Origin: Edaphobacter sp. 12200R-103
GTDB taxonomy: Bacteria; Acidobacteriota; Terriglobia; Terriglobales; Acidobacteriaceae
Reading direction: 5' to 3'
DNA length: 64,000 nt
NCBI RefSeq assembly: GCF_010093025.1
Contig: NZ_CP048114.1
Span: forward strand, 3,162,001 to 3,226,000
Shown here: piece after piece, positions 16,797 through 25,240 of the stretch
How positions within the stretch are numbered: position 1 is the stretch's first letter
Layout of the letters: every line of letters begins with the position of its first letter
Made by a program: the position numbers and the translations under genes
The notes under the pieces: generated by a model
Told to the model about the DNA's origin: nothing
Database searches by the model: none
What the model saw: the letters and a program-made list of their open reading frames with translations, nothing else

Positions 16797-17059
16797 GAAA
16801 AATGGGAAAGAGCCATCGAGGACCCTTTCCCATTGCGTTTCACAATCTACCGCTATTTTTTAAGGATAACAATCGGAATCTGATTGATCGGCAGATTTGT
16901 GTGGCGGTTTCCTGGTTTGAAGTGAGTCAGTTGCGGGAAGAGCGGGGTTGACAGGAAATCCATGCCGCTTCTGCTGCTAAGCCTCATTCCCTCAGCGGCT
17001 AAAGCCGCATTGCAAGCAGATCACTTGCGGCACGGCTGAAGCCGTGCCCTTAACAAAAC
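16797..17059. other. Gene-free stretch with hairpin repeats
   Basis: No gene is visible. The stretch 16990-17050 holds two nested hairpins (GCGGCTAAAGCCGC and GGCACGGCTGAAGCCGTGCC), of the kind often repeated between genes in this lineage. The upstream part contains the promoter region of the lysozyme gene. Confidence 0.5.
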
Positions 17060-17200
17060 GGAATTGCATCAGAACGAAATCGGAGTTCATCAGAAACAAG
17101 GCTGGAATTCATCAAACAGAACAAAAACAGGATTCATCGACAAAACGGATTCATCGACAAAAACGGAATTTATCAGAAACAAAACTGGAATTCATCAGAG
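17060..17200. repeat. Degenerate short tandem repeat array
   Basis: About seven units of 17-26 bases, each beginning GGAATTCATC or a close variant and continuing into an A-rich tail such as AGAAACAAAACT. Examples are GGAGTTCATCAGAAACAAG, GGATTCATCGACAAAAC (twice) and GGAATTTATCAGAAACAAAA. The array is notably AT-rich compared with the surroundings and lies in a gene-free gap. Confidence 0.75.
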
Positions 17201-17204
17201 GTTC

Positions 17205-17253
17205 CGTGGCTGAAAAAGAGGAACGGCAGCGGGTGTTGATCCCGCTGCCGTTC
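17205..17253 (-). terminator. Rho-independent terminator of Bax-inhibitor gene
   Basis: A perfect 13-pair stem, GAACGGCAGCGGG with CCCGCTGCCGTTC around a TGTTGAT loop (17221-17253). On the minus strand it is followed by CTCTTTTTC. It lies 21 bases beyond the stop codon of the gene at 17274-17948. Confidence 0.85.
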
Positions 17254-17273
17254 GTTTTGTTGCGAATCTTCGG

Positions 17274-17948
17274 TTAGTCTCTGCGGCGTCCGCCCATCAA
17301 CTGCAGGACGGCGAGGAAGATGTTGATGCCGTCGAGATAGATGGAGAGCGCCAGCACGACCGCCGAGGCTCCCGCGCCGCCTGCGCGGATGCGGGCGAAG
17401 TCACCCACCGTGAGCAGCGTAAAGATGCCCAGTGTCAGCCAGGAGTAGGTGTTCGGCGACATGAAGTGGAAGAACATGCTGGCGATGCCCGCGATGATGA
17501 GCAGCAGCAGCGCGGCCATGCCGATGCCGGCGATGCGGCGGTAGTTGATGTTGAACAGATAGGCGATGCAGCCCATCACGGCCATTCCGGCACCGGTGGT
17601 AGCCGCGGCGTTGAAGACCAGGCTGCTGCCGAAGGCATGGATATAGCGCTGGATGAGCGGGCCAATCTCCCAGCCCATAAAGTAGGCCAGCACGAGGAAG
17701 AGTCCGAGGGCGACGGTGGGGTTGGCTTTCTTCGCAAAACTGATGGCGAAGACGAGTCCCAGGACGGCGATGAAGCCGATGAAGGTCCCCCAGGGCGGCG
17801 CGGTGACTACACCGAAGGCAGTGACGAAGAAGCCGAGCGCGGTGATCCCCAGCACCTTGGCCAGCAGCGAGGTGGTCTCCTCGCGCGGGGCGTCGATGAT
17901 GGTGGGGTAGCTTCCGTACTCGCTCATGCGATAGTCGTTCATTGGCAT
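17274..17948 (-). CDS. Bax inhibitor-1/YccA family membrane protein
   Basis: A 224-residue protein with seven membrane helices from about residue 28 onward, matching the BI-1/YccA family: LLAKVLGITALGFFVTAFG, AYFMGWEIGPLIQRY, SLVFNAAATTGAGMAVMG, and the acidic C-terminal helix SIYLDGINIFLAVLQLMGGRRRD. YccA-like members interact with FtsH or act as pH-sensitive calcium leaks; the role here is not known. It appears to be a single-gene unit with a strong terminator. The frame has two possible starts (17948 and MNDYRM two codons on). Confidence 0.9.
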   Translation of the reverse strand: MPMNDYRMSEYGSYPTIIDAPREETTSLLAKVLGITALGFFVTAFGVVTAPPWGTFIGFIAVLGLVFAISFAKKANPTVALGLFLVLAYFMGWEIGPLIQRYIHAFGSSLVFNAAATTGAGMAVMGCIAYLFNINYRRIAGIGMAALLLLIIAGIASMFFHFMSPNTYSWLTLGIFTLLTVGDFARIRAGGAGASAVVLALSIYLDGINIFLAVLQLMGGRRRD

Positions 17949-18053
17949 AGGTTTACTCCAACACTTATTGGACGCTTTTGCGGCCGATTTGTCATGCGTG
18001 GCCCAGGTAAAGCATTGAGATCAGAAGGGTGAAAGCTACGATCGGAAGCAGCT

Positions 18054-18647
18054 TTACTTCTCGGGCGGAAGCTCGCGGATTTTGATGTTGCGGAACGAGA
18101 CCGGGAAGCCGTGATCCTGCAGGAGGATGTAGCCGTCATGGGCCTCGCCGAAGTTGGGCCAGATGTGATACTTGCTGGCAGCCACCAGCTTGCGGAAGTG
18201 CGGGGTGAAGCGGTCATACTCGACCACTTTGACGCCATTGAGCCAGTGCTCGCCGTGGGCTCCGTGGACGACGATGCGCGCCGTATTCCATTCGCCGATG
18301 GGCCGGGTGGGTTTGGTGGAAGCGGCGGGAATGAGGTCGTAGAGCGAGGCCAGGGTGCGGTCGCCGTTGACGCCCTTCTTTGCGTCCGGATGCACAGCGT
18401 CATCGAGGATCTGGTACTCGAATCCGATGGCCGAGCCGGGTCCCTTGTTCAGGTTGGGATCGACGAAGTACTTGATGCCGCTGTTGGCTCCGGGGGTAAG
18501 GCGGAAATCAACCTTCAGCTCGAAGTTGGCGTACTTGCGCGTGGTGATGATGTCGCCGGCGTTGCCGCCCTCTTCGCCGCCGATCCTCGTAAAGGGTCGC
18601 GGCCTTACTTGCAGATCGTAGAAATCCTGCGGTTCCGGTGCCGGCAC
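18054..18647 (-). CDS. DUF1080 (3-keto-disaccharide hydrolase-like) protein, short at N-terminus
   Basis: A 197-residue protein carrying most of the DUF1080 lectin-like fold: [14 protein letters not shown] segment ([34 protein letters not shown]), [15 protein letters not shown], and [13 protein letters not shown]. Full-length members start about 60 residues earlier with a signal peptide and an FDG-x3-GW motif, neither of which I can find upstream. The first residues ([17 protein letters not shown] start) look unrelated. It is either a truncated gene or a degraded copy. Family function is hydrolysis of 3-ketoglycosides or polysaccharide binding. Confidence 0.7.
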   Translation of the reverse strand: MPAPEPQDFYDLQVRPRPFTRIGGEEGGNAGDIITTRKYANFELKVDFRLTPGANSGIKYFVDPNLNKGPGSAIGFEYQILDDAVHPDAKKGVNGDRTLASLYDLIPAASTKPTRPIGEWNTARIVVHGAHGEHWLNGVKVVEYDRFTPHFRKLVAASKYHIWPNFGEAHDGYILLQDHGFPVSFRNIKIRELPPEK

Positions 18648-18744
18648 CTCAGGCGATCAGCGTACATCTATGCTTCCAACCACCATTACGATCCATAGGG
18701 CATATCACGGTGATTTGCGGTGATTTTTTGCAGACTCCACGAAT

Positions 18745-18883
18745 GTGTCATCCTGAGCGAAGCTTCTCGCAGCCTTATCGCGAGAAGCGGAGTCGAAGGA
18801 TCTGCGGCTTGTTTGCCTCAGCCACCATCCCTAACCGCAGATCCTTCGGCTCCGCGCTGACGCGCTTCGCTCAGGATGACACT
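18745..18883. repeat. Dispersed intergenic element
   Basis: Begins GTGTCATCCTGAGCGAAGC, contains TCTCGCAGCCTTATCGCGAGA as an inner hairpin and two outward GGATCTGCGG/CCGCAGATCC arms, and ends CTTCGCTCAGGATGACAC. It is very similar to the copy at 37661-37790. The 18648-18951 gap contains nothing else recognisable. Confidence 0.85.
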
Positions 18884-18951
18884 CACGGGAGAGTATTGGG
18901 GGGGAAACTCACCCGACGGCTGTCTATGTGCCGTCTATCTTGTGGATTCCT

Positions 18952-19452
18952 TTAAGGAAGCCGCAGCTCCGCCGGATCACGCCCCAGAAAACGGCACAGT
19001 GCCTCTACCACCAGGTTGTGATCCTCCCGCTGCGGCAGTCCCGACACCGTCACCGCCCCAATCACACCTGTATTAACAACATGCAGCGGAAAGCTGCCGC
19101 CATGCGCCGCGTAGTCGGCGTCCTCCAGCGCATACTTCTCGCGGAACGAGACATTGCTCTGCGCAAGATACAGCCCTACCTGATAGGAGCTGCGATGGAA
19201 CCGCCCCACCACATTGGCCTTTCGCTGCACCCAACGGGCGTTGTCCGGCGTCGTCCCCTCAAGGGCCGCGTAGAACAGTGGTTGAATGGGCTGGCCGAAG
19301 CGGCGAATGTCGATGACAAGCGTATGCCTGCGGGCGATGGCGAGATCGCGCAGCAGCACCCCGAGATTCCACGCATCCTCATGGTTGAACTGGGGAAGGC
19401 GAAGCTCCGTCTCCTGGTGAATCACGCGGGCAAGATCTGCAGATGAGGCCAT
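18952..19452 (-). CDS. Heme-degrading domain (UPF0303/GlcG-HbpS-like) protein
   Basis: A 166-residue protein of the UPF0303 family, which has the GlcG/HbpS fold. Family features are NLGVLLRDLAIARRHTLVIDIRR, ARWVQRKANVVGRFHRSSYQVG, YAAHGGSFPLHVVNTGVIGAVTVSGLPQREDHNLVVEAL. Some relatives bind heme or corrinoids, but the role of this branch is not established. No signal peptide. It stands alone, divergent from the M3 peptidase gene about 100 bases away. Confidence 0.82.
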   Translation of the reverse strand: MASSADLARVIHQETELRLPQFNHEDAWNLGVLLRDLAIARRHTLVIDIRRFGQPIQPLFYAALEGTTPDNARWVQRKANVVGRFHRSSYQVGLYLAQSNVSFREKYALEDADYAAHGGSFPLHVVNTGVIGAVTVSGLPQREDHNLVVEALCRFLGRDPAELRLP

Positions 19453-19558
19453 GAAGAAATCCTTTATCTTGAAGACAACACGTTTGCGTTAACAAGGATG
19501 CAACGCCTACAACTCTATCGTTGTTTGCTTTCGCTTGTCGTCCCTTTGAGGAGGCTTC

Positions 19559-21619
19559 ATGACGTCCCTTCCGATTCGCTCGATCCGGTACGCTGCCTGC
19601 ATCGCGTTCGCGCTCGTCTCTGCTGCCGCAGGCGCACAGGATCCGCTGCATGCCTGGACCGGAGGCGCCAGCCCGGCGAGGCTGGAAGCCTGGGTGAACG
19701 CCCGGCTCGCTGCAGAGAAGGCCGATATCGACAAGCTGGTCGCCGTTCATGGTGAACGCACCGTCGCCAACACCGTCCGGCCCTACGACGATGCCCTCAA
19801 CGAGCTTGCGCTGGCCGGCAACGAGGCCTACCTGATGTACTCGGTCGGCGACTCCGCCCCGCTGCGCGACAAGGGACAGGAGCTTGTTGCGAAGGTCTCC
19901 TCCGCTGCCACCGACCTCAACCTGAACCAGGATGTCTATCGGGCGCTGGCCGCAGTCCCGTTGCCCACAAACGATCCAGCAACCCGCCACTACATCGAGC
20001 GCGCCCTGCTGGAGTACCGTCTCGCCGGTGTCGACAAGGACGAAGCGACCCGCGCAAAGATCCGCAAACTGCAGGACAAGATCACCGATGCCAGCCTGGT
20101 CTTCGGGCGCAACGTCGCCGACGGCAAGCTGACCGTCAAGGCTACGAGCAACGAGCTCAAGGGCCTGCCCGAGGATTACATCGCCCGCCACAAGGCCGCC
20201 GCCGATGGGACCTACACCCTGACGACCGACTCTCCCGACAGCACTCCGGTACTGAACTTCGCGGCCGACCCTGGACTGCGCATGAAGATGTACCTGGCCT
20301 ACAACCAGCGCGCCTATCCTGCCAATGTTGCCGTCCTGAAGAGCGTTCTCGAGGCCCGGCAGGAGTTGGCAACCACTCTCGGCTACAAGACCTTTGCCGA
20401 TCTCGCCATGGCCGACCAGATGATGGGCTCCGCCAGCAATCTCCGCAAGTTCCTCGCGGACGTCGATCAGGCCTCCAAAGGCGCATCCGACAAGGAGTAC
20501 GATCTCCTGCTCGCTTTTGCAAAGCAGCAGAAGCCCGGACTCATGAACATCTCCTCCGCCGACGCCAACTACTGGTCCGAGCAGTATCGCCGCGCCAGGT
20601 ACGACTTCGACGCGCAAAGCGTGCGGCCTTACTTTCCCTACGATGAGGTGCAGGCAGGAATCCTCCACACCGCCGCGAAGCTCTTCCACGTGCAGTTCCG
20701 TCCCGTTCCCGAGGCGAAGACATGGGACCCGTCCGTCTCCACCTTCGACGTCTACGACGACACTGCCAGCGATCACAAGAAGCTGGGCCGAATCTACCTC
20801 GACATGCATCCGCGCGACGGCAAGGACAAGTGGTTCTCCTCCGCGCCGGTCGTTCCCGGCATTCGCGGGCGTCAGCTTCCGGAAGGCGCCCTCATCTGCA
20901 ACTTCTCCGGCGGCGTCCCCGGCGATCCCGGCCTGATGGAGTACAGCGAGGTCGTGACCTTCTTCCACGAGTTCGGCCACCTGATGCACCACATCCTCGG
21001 CGGCCAGGGCGAGTGGTCCAACGCCGGCGGCTTCAACGTCGAGGGCGATTTCGTAGAAGCACCCTCGCAGATGCTCGAGGAGATGTTCCGCGACCCCGGA
21101 ATCCTGCAATCCTTCGCGAAACACTACAAGACCGGTGAGACGATACCCTCCGCTCTGATCGCGAAGATGAACGCCGCCGGAGCCTACGGACGCGGACGAT
21201 GGGTGCAGGCGCAACTCTTTTACTCGACCTACTCGCTGCAGGTTCACGACCGCGCACCGGGGCAGATCAACTTCGATGACCTGCTCCGCCAGGACTCCGC
21301 GCGCTTCTCGCACTTCAGCTTCGTCGACGGCAATCGCATGTACGCCAGCTTCACGCACCTGACCGGCTACTCTTCGAACTACTACACCTATGTCCTCGAT
21401 AAGGTCATCGCGGTCGACTTCTTCTCGCAGTTCGATCCCGCCCACCTGCTCGATGGCCCGACGGCGATGCGCTATCGCCGCACCGTGCTGGAACCGGGAG
21501 CAACCAAGCCCGCCACCGAGCTGGTGAAAGACTTCCTCGGGCGATCACAGAATCTGGACGCCTTGAAGGCATGGATCAACGAAGAGTTCAAGGCTACGCA
21601 AACGGCCACCGGCCAGTAG
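19559..21619 (+). CDS. Secreted M3-family metallopeptidase
   Basis: A 686-residue zinc peptidase of the M3 (thimet oligopeptidase/Dcp) family. Residues 1-26 form a signal peptide (CIAFALVSAAAGAQ), indicating a periplasmic enzyme, unlike cytoplasmic OpdA. The zinc motif HEFGH lies at about residue 470 (VVTFFHEFGHLMHH), with the downstream glutamate in EAPSQMLEEMF. It should degrade short peptides. Translation starts at the ATG at 19559 after a TGAGGAGG ribosome site. It is a single-gene unit. Confidence 0.92.
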   Translation: MTSLPIRSIRYAACIAFALVSAAAGAQDPLHAWTGGASPARLEAWVNARLAAEKADIDKLVAVHGERTVANTVRPYDDALNELALAGNEAYLMYSVGDSAPLRDKGQELVAKVSSAATDLNLNQDVYRALAAVPLPTNDPATRHYIERALLEYRLAGVDKDEATRAKIRKLQDKITDASLVFGRNVADGKLTVKATSNELKGLPEDYIARHKAAADGTYTLTTDSPDSTPVLNFAADPGLRMKMYLAYNQRAYPANVAVLKSVLEARQELATTLGYKTFADLAMADQMMGSASNLRKFLADVDQASKGASDKEYDLLLAFAKQQKPGLMNISSADANYWSEQYRRARYDFDAQSVRPYFPYDEVQAGILHTAAKLFHVQFRPVPEAKTWDPSVSTFDVYDDTASDHKKLGRIYLDMHPRDGKDKWFSSAPVVPGIRGRQLPEGALICNFSGGVPGDPGLMEYSEVVTFFHEFGHLMHHILGGQGEWSNAGGFNVEGDFVEAPSQMLEEMFRDPGILQSFAKHYKTGETIPSALIAKMNAAGAYGRGRWVQAQLFYSTYSLQVHDRAPGQINFDDLLRQDSARFSHFSFVDGNRMYASFTHLTGYSSNYYTYVLDKVIAVDFFSQFDPAHLLDGPTAMRYRRTVLEPGATKPATELVKDFLGRSQNLDALKAWINEEFKATQTATGQ

Positions 21620-21721
21620 CGGGATAGGGACCTACGGGCAGGCGAGAGTGAGAGTGCTTCCCCATCGCCTGTTCTCTCTCCCCCTCTCTCTCCCCCTCCA
21701 CCTCCCCCTCTCCCCTCTGAA

Positions 21722-21857
21722 GTGTCATCCTGAGCGAAGCCCGAAGGGCGTAGTCGAAGGATCTGCGGTTTGCTCGCCCCGGCAAAAATCCTGAAACACA
21801 GATCCTTCAACTACGCTTCGCGCGATAAACCGCAAGAAGCTCCGCTCAGGATGAAAC
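21722..21857. repeat. Dispersed intergenic element, degenerate right end
   Basis: Starts GTGTCATCCTGAGCGAAGC, has GTAGTCGAAGGATCTGCGG and CAGATCCTTCAACTACG as internal complementary arms, and ends GCTCAGGATGAAAC, where the last bases depart from the family consensus. A pyrimidine-rich CCCTCTCTCTCCCC tract precedes it at about 21675-21720. Confidence 0.8.
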
Positions 21858-21917
21858 CAGGGTGGAGAGGCGATTCCGCATCATTCCTAAATCATCACCA
21901 CCCGCTACACTGAAACC

Positions 21918-22703
21918 ATGCAGCTCCGCACAGTCCGAGCGACGCAATACGTCACCGCGCTTCGCGAAGGAGGCAGCCTCCCCGCCATCGTCGCCGCCGA
22001 TGATCTCGGCCTGTACGTGCTGAAATTTCGCGGCGCAGGACAGGGCCCGCTCGCTCTCGTTGCAGAACTCGTCGCCGGCGAGATCGGCCGCGAGCTTGGT
22101 CTCAACGTGCCTGAGCTTGTCTTCATCGAGATCGACGCCGCGCTCGGACGCAACGAGCCCGATCAGGAGATCCGCGAGCTTCTCAAGGCCAGCATCGGCC
22201 TCAATCTCGCGCTTGACTATCTCCCCGGCTCCACCATGTTCGACCCCGCCGCAGGCGACATCGCTGATGCTCAAACGGCTTCGATGGCCGTATGGTTCGA
22301 TGCTTTCACGATGAACGTCGACCGCACGCCGCGCAACGCCAACCTGCTCTGCTGGCACCGTGAGTTGTACTTCATCGACCACGGCGCCGCCATCTACGTG
22401 CACCACGACTGGGAATCGATGCTCGACCGCGCCGAGTCGCCCTTTCGCGAGTCGCGCAATCACATTCTGCTGCCATGGGCCTCGGCCCTGGCCGAGGCAG
22501 AGGAGCGTGCCAGGCTTCTTCTTACACCGGAGAAGATCGCAGCCATCCTCGATGCGATTCCCGACAAATGGCTGCTGCGCGATCACGAAAGCATCAGTGC
22601 CGCTCAAAAACGTGAGGTCTACGCCGACTTCTTCGCGCGACGACTCAAAGCATCCGCGATCTTTCGAGAGGAGGCCGAACGTGCCCGTGCCCAGCTCCTT
22701 TGA
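21918..22703 (+). CDS. HipA-like protein kinase
   Basis: A 261-residue protein of the short HipA-like kinase family. It retains the expected catalytic elements: YVLKFRG (ATP-anchoring Lys), AELVAGEIGRELGLNVPE, the catalytic loop MNVDRTPRNANLL and the metal-binding FIDHG. It is much shorter than toxin HipA (about 440 residues), lacks its N-terminal subdomain, and has no HipB-like regulator. Instead its gene overlaps, by 23 bases, a DUF3037 gene, a pairing seen in many bacteria. The substrate is unknown. Confidence 0.82.
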   Translation: MQLRTVRATQYVTALREGGSLPAIVAADDLGLYVLKFRGAGQGPLALVAELVAGEIGRELGLNVPELVFIEIDAALGRNEPDQEIRELLKASIGLNLALDYLPGSTMFDPAAGDIADAQTASMAVWFDAFTMNVDRTPRNANLLCWHRELYFIDHGAAIYVHHDWESMLDRAESPFRESRNHILLPWASALAEAEERARLLLTPEKIAAILDAIPDKWLLRDHESISAAQKREVYADFFARRLKASAIFREEAERARAQLL

Positions 22704-23067
22704 TTACGCCATCGTTCGCGTCGTCCCTCGCGTCGAGCGCGGCGAGTTCATCAACGCCGGCGTCATCGTCTTCTGCCTCGAACACAAATTTCTCGAAGCC
22801 CGCGTCAGGATCGACGAAGCCCGTCTGAAAGCTCTCTGGCCCGCCATCGATCTCGAGCTCGTCCGCCGCCACCTCGAAGCCATTCCGCGCGTCGCCGCCG
22901 GTGATCCCACCGCCGGCCCCATCGCGCAGCTCTCCCAACGCGAGCGTTTCCACTGGCTCGTCTCGCCACGCAGCACCATCATCCAGGTTTCGCCCGTCCA
23001 CACCGGCCTCTGCGAAGAACGCCCTGAAGGCATGCTCGGAGAGCTGGCAAGCCGTTTGCTGGATTGA
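22681..23067 (+). CDS. DUF3037 protein
   Basis: A 128-residue DUF3037 protein: FDYAIVRVVPRVERGEFINAGVIVFC is the family signature, followed by a Pro-rich ERFHWLVSPRSTIIQVSPVHTGLCEE segment. No function is assigned. It begins at a GTG inside the end of the HipA-like gene, with GAGGAGG upstream, so the two proteins are produced together and may interact. Confidence 0.85.
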   Translation: MPVPSSFDYAIVRVVPRVERGEFINAGVIVFCLEHKFLEARVRIDEARLKALWPAIDLELVRRHLEAIPRVAAGDPTAGPIAQLSQRERFHWLVSPRSTIIQVSPVHTGLCEERPEGMLGELASRLLD

Positions 23068-23387
23068 GTCCTTTCAATGGAATCCCACGGGAGCCGTCCC
23101 CCAACAAAGTGTCATCCCGACCGAAGGCGCAGCCGAAGCGGAGGGATCCGCTTCTCCACGCACACTCCAGCAGGATTGAAATTGCCTCCACGAGATTCCA
23201 CGTAAGTTCCCCATCGGATTCCCTGTAAGTGGGATACGCGCACACTTACAACAGGCATAAAGTCTTCCTATTACACGTTCTCTCCGGCACCAGGACCGGA
23301 ACCGGCATCGCTCATCCATCCCCTCTCCCAGGTCAGAAGGCTGCGAGCCTCACAATCCCTCTCAGGAACAAGGACCTGGTCCCCAGC
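23068..23387. other. Gene-free stretch with a partial dispersed element
   Basis: At 23109-23160 there is a left-end fragment of the dispersed element (GTGTCATCCCGACCGAAGGC, GGAGGGATCCGC) without a matching right end. The remainder is the upstream region of the GGDEF gene; the frame extends 53 codons upstream of its chosen start but without protein-like features. Confidence 0.6.
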
Positions 23388-25109
23388 ATGGCAACAACCT
23401 CTTCCACCTCAGGCACAAGCATCCGGCTCATTCTTCTGGCAGCCGTGGGATGCATCCTGTTCACTGCCGGAGGTTGCTTCTTCCTCTTTCGCAATACCCA
23501 GAGCCTTGCCTCAGCCGGCAAATGGGTCCAGCATACCCAGGAAGTTCAGCTTGCCCTGCAGAGCTCATCCTCCCTGGTGCAGCGAATCGAGCTCGAAGGC
23601 CGTCTCTATCGTCTTTCCCAGGATGAAGACCAGCTGGAAACCAGCCGTCAGCTCGCCGTTCAGCTTCACACCAGCGTCAGTCACCTTAAGAGCCTCATCG
23701 CCGATAACCCCCACCAGGCTCCTAATCTCGAGGCTCTGGACATCTGTTCCGTAACGCTCATCAAAGCTCTCGCCAATCCCCATCCTGAAGCGGAATCTGT
23801 CAATGCTCAGCTCTTACGCTGCCGTCATGTTCTTTCCCTCATGTCCAACGAGGAGAGGGAGATCCTGCTGAATCGCAGCGAAGCTACCCGCCAGCGATCT
23901 CAGATCTCTGTGGTGACCGAGATCATGATCGGCCTGATCTGTTTTCTCCTGCTCTGCACCCTCTTTGGCATCCTCCTGCGCGATGCAATCCTGCGCAATC
24001 GAGTCGCAATGGCGTCCGAAGAGACCAACCGCGAGCTCAACCAGAGTCTGCAGACCCTTCAGGATTACGCCCGCGATTCTCAGATCCTCGCCATCGCCCG
24101 CGACGACCTGCAACTCTGCACCGACGAAAAGCAGGTCCATCAATCCGCCGCCTCACGCTTCTCCGAGCTGCTCCCAGGCTCCAACGGCTCCATCTGCATG
24201 ATCAACAGCTCTCGCAACATGGTTGAAGCCATGGCAAGCTGGAGCGCCAATCAGGCCCCTCCGCTGGTCGCAGAGATCTTTCCTCCCGATACCTGCTGCG
24301 GCCTTCGCAGTGGACACCTTCGCTGGTACAGCCCTTCGGCCTCGCAGATCCACTGCAACCACTTCATCGGCGAAACTCCGGAGCGTTATCTCTGCCTCCC
24401 CCTCGCCGCCCACGGCCAGACCATTGGAGTCATCTTTATCGAGTCTCCCGATGAGGCCGTCCAGAAGATGGTGGAGAGCCGCATGGCAGGCGTGCAGCAG
24501 CTCCTCCAGCTCACCGCGATGGCGCTCGCTTCGCTCCAGATGCGTCAGAAGCTCGAGCACCAGTCTGCCCGCGACGGCCTGACCAACCTCTTCAACCGTC
24601 ACTTCCTTGAGATTGCCCTCGAACGCGAGCTTGCACGCGCCGTCCGCCGCAAGAGTACGCTGGCCGTCCTCATGATCGACGTCGACCACTTCAAGCGGCT
24701 CAACGACCAGTTCGGCCATGCAGCTGGAGACGCCGTCCTCAAGGAGGTCGCCCGTGTCTTCCTCGATAAGACAAGAACCGAGGACCTCGCCTGCCGCTAC
24801 GGCGGCGAAGAGTTCACCATCATCCTTCCGGACATCACGCCCGAGAACGCCTGGCAGCGCGCAGAGGTCATCCGCCAGGCCGTCGCCGACCTGCGAACCC
24901 ATGCCGACAACATTCTCTACAACAGCGTGACCATCTCCGTTGGAGTCGCCATCTTCCCCCATGACGGAAGCTCCTCGGAGCTTCTCCTGCGCCACGCCGA
25001 CGCTGCCCTCTATCGGGCCAAACACGAGGGCCGCAATCGCGTCGTGATGAATCTCAACGATTCCCAGGCGCAGGCATCGCCGGAAGACCTCTCCCTGTCG
25101 ATCGGTTAG
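23388..25109 (+). CDS. CHASE3-GAF-GGDEF diguanylate cyclase
   Basis: A 573-residue membrane-bound c-di-GMP synthase. A helix at residues 12-32 and another near 185-205 flank a periplasmic CHASE3-like helical sensor. A GAF-like domain (about 235-395) precedes the GGDEF domain. The active-site loop is YGGEEF near residue 472, and RTED, separated from it by five residues, forms the product-inhibition I-site, so the enzyme should be active and self-limited. Metal-binding DVDHFKRLND is present. ATG at 23388 was chosen because the N-terminal helix starts right after it. Confidence 0.88.
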   Translation: MATTSSTSGTSIRLILLAAVGCILFTAGGCFFLFRNTQSLASAGKWVQHTQEVQLALQSSSSLVQRIELEGRLYRLSQDEDQLETSRQLAVQLHTSVSHLKSLIADNPHQAPNLEALDICSVTLIKALANPHPEAESVNAQLLRCRHVLSLMSNEEREILLNRSEATRQRSQISVVTEIMIGLICFLLLCTLFGILLRDAILRNRVAMASEETNRELNQSLQTLQDYARDSQILAIARDDLQLCTDEKQVHQSAASRFSELLPGSNGSICMINSSRNMVEAMASWSANQAPPLVAEIFPPDTCCGLRSGHLRWYSPSASQIHCNHFIGETPERYLCLPLAAHGQTIGVIFIESPDEAVQKMVESRMAGVQQLLQLTAMALASLQMRQKLEHQSARDGLTNLFNRHFLEIALERELARAVRRKSTLAVLMIDVDHFKRLNDQFGHAAGDAVLKEVARVFLDKTRTEDLACRYGGEEFTIILPDITPENAWQRAEVIRQAVADLRTHADNILYNSVTISVGVAIFPHDGSSSELLLRHADAALYRAKHEGRNRVVMNLNDSQAQASPEDLSLSIG

Positions 25110-25147
25110 CAACACGCTGAAGAAGCGTCACTCTGATCTCGGGAGGA

Positions 25148-25205
25148 GTGTCATCCTGAGCGGAGTTTGCTGCGTTTTTGCGGCAAACGGAGCCGAAGGA
25201 TCGAC
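25148..25205. repeat. Dispersed intergenic element, left-end fragment
   Basis: GTGTCATCCTGAGCGGAG, an inner hairpin GTTTGCTGCGTTTTTGCGGCAAAC, then GGAGCCGAAGGATCGACCGAAG. Only the left half of the family is present, directly between the convergent GGDEF and phosphodiesterase genes. Confidence 0.7.
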
Positions 25206-25240
25206 CGAAGGTTCAAAGGTCGCACGGCTCTCCTCGACTC

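Noticed and set aside
19379..21445. 688-codon open frame on the minus strand
   Set aside because: It lies opposite the M3 peptidase, whose zinc motif and codon use are convincing. Long antisense frames are expected in GC-rich genes, and this one shows no domain and has a Val/Gly/Asp-biased composition.
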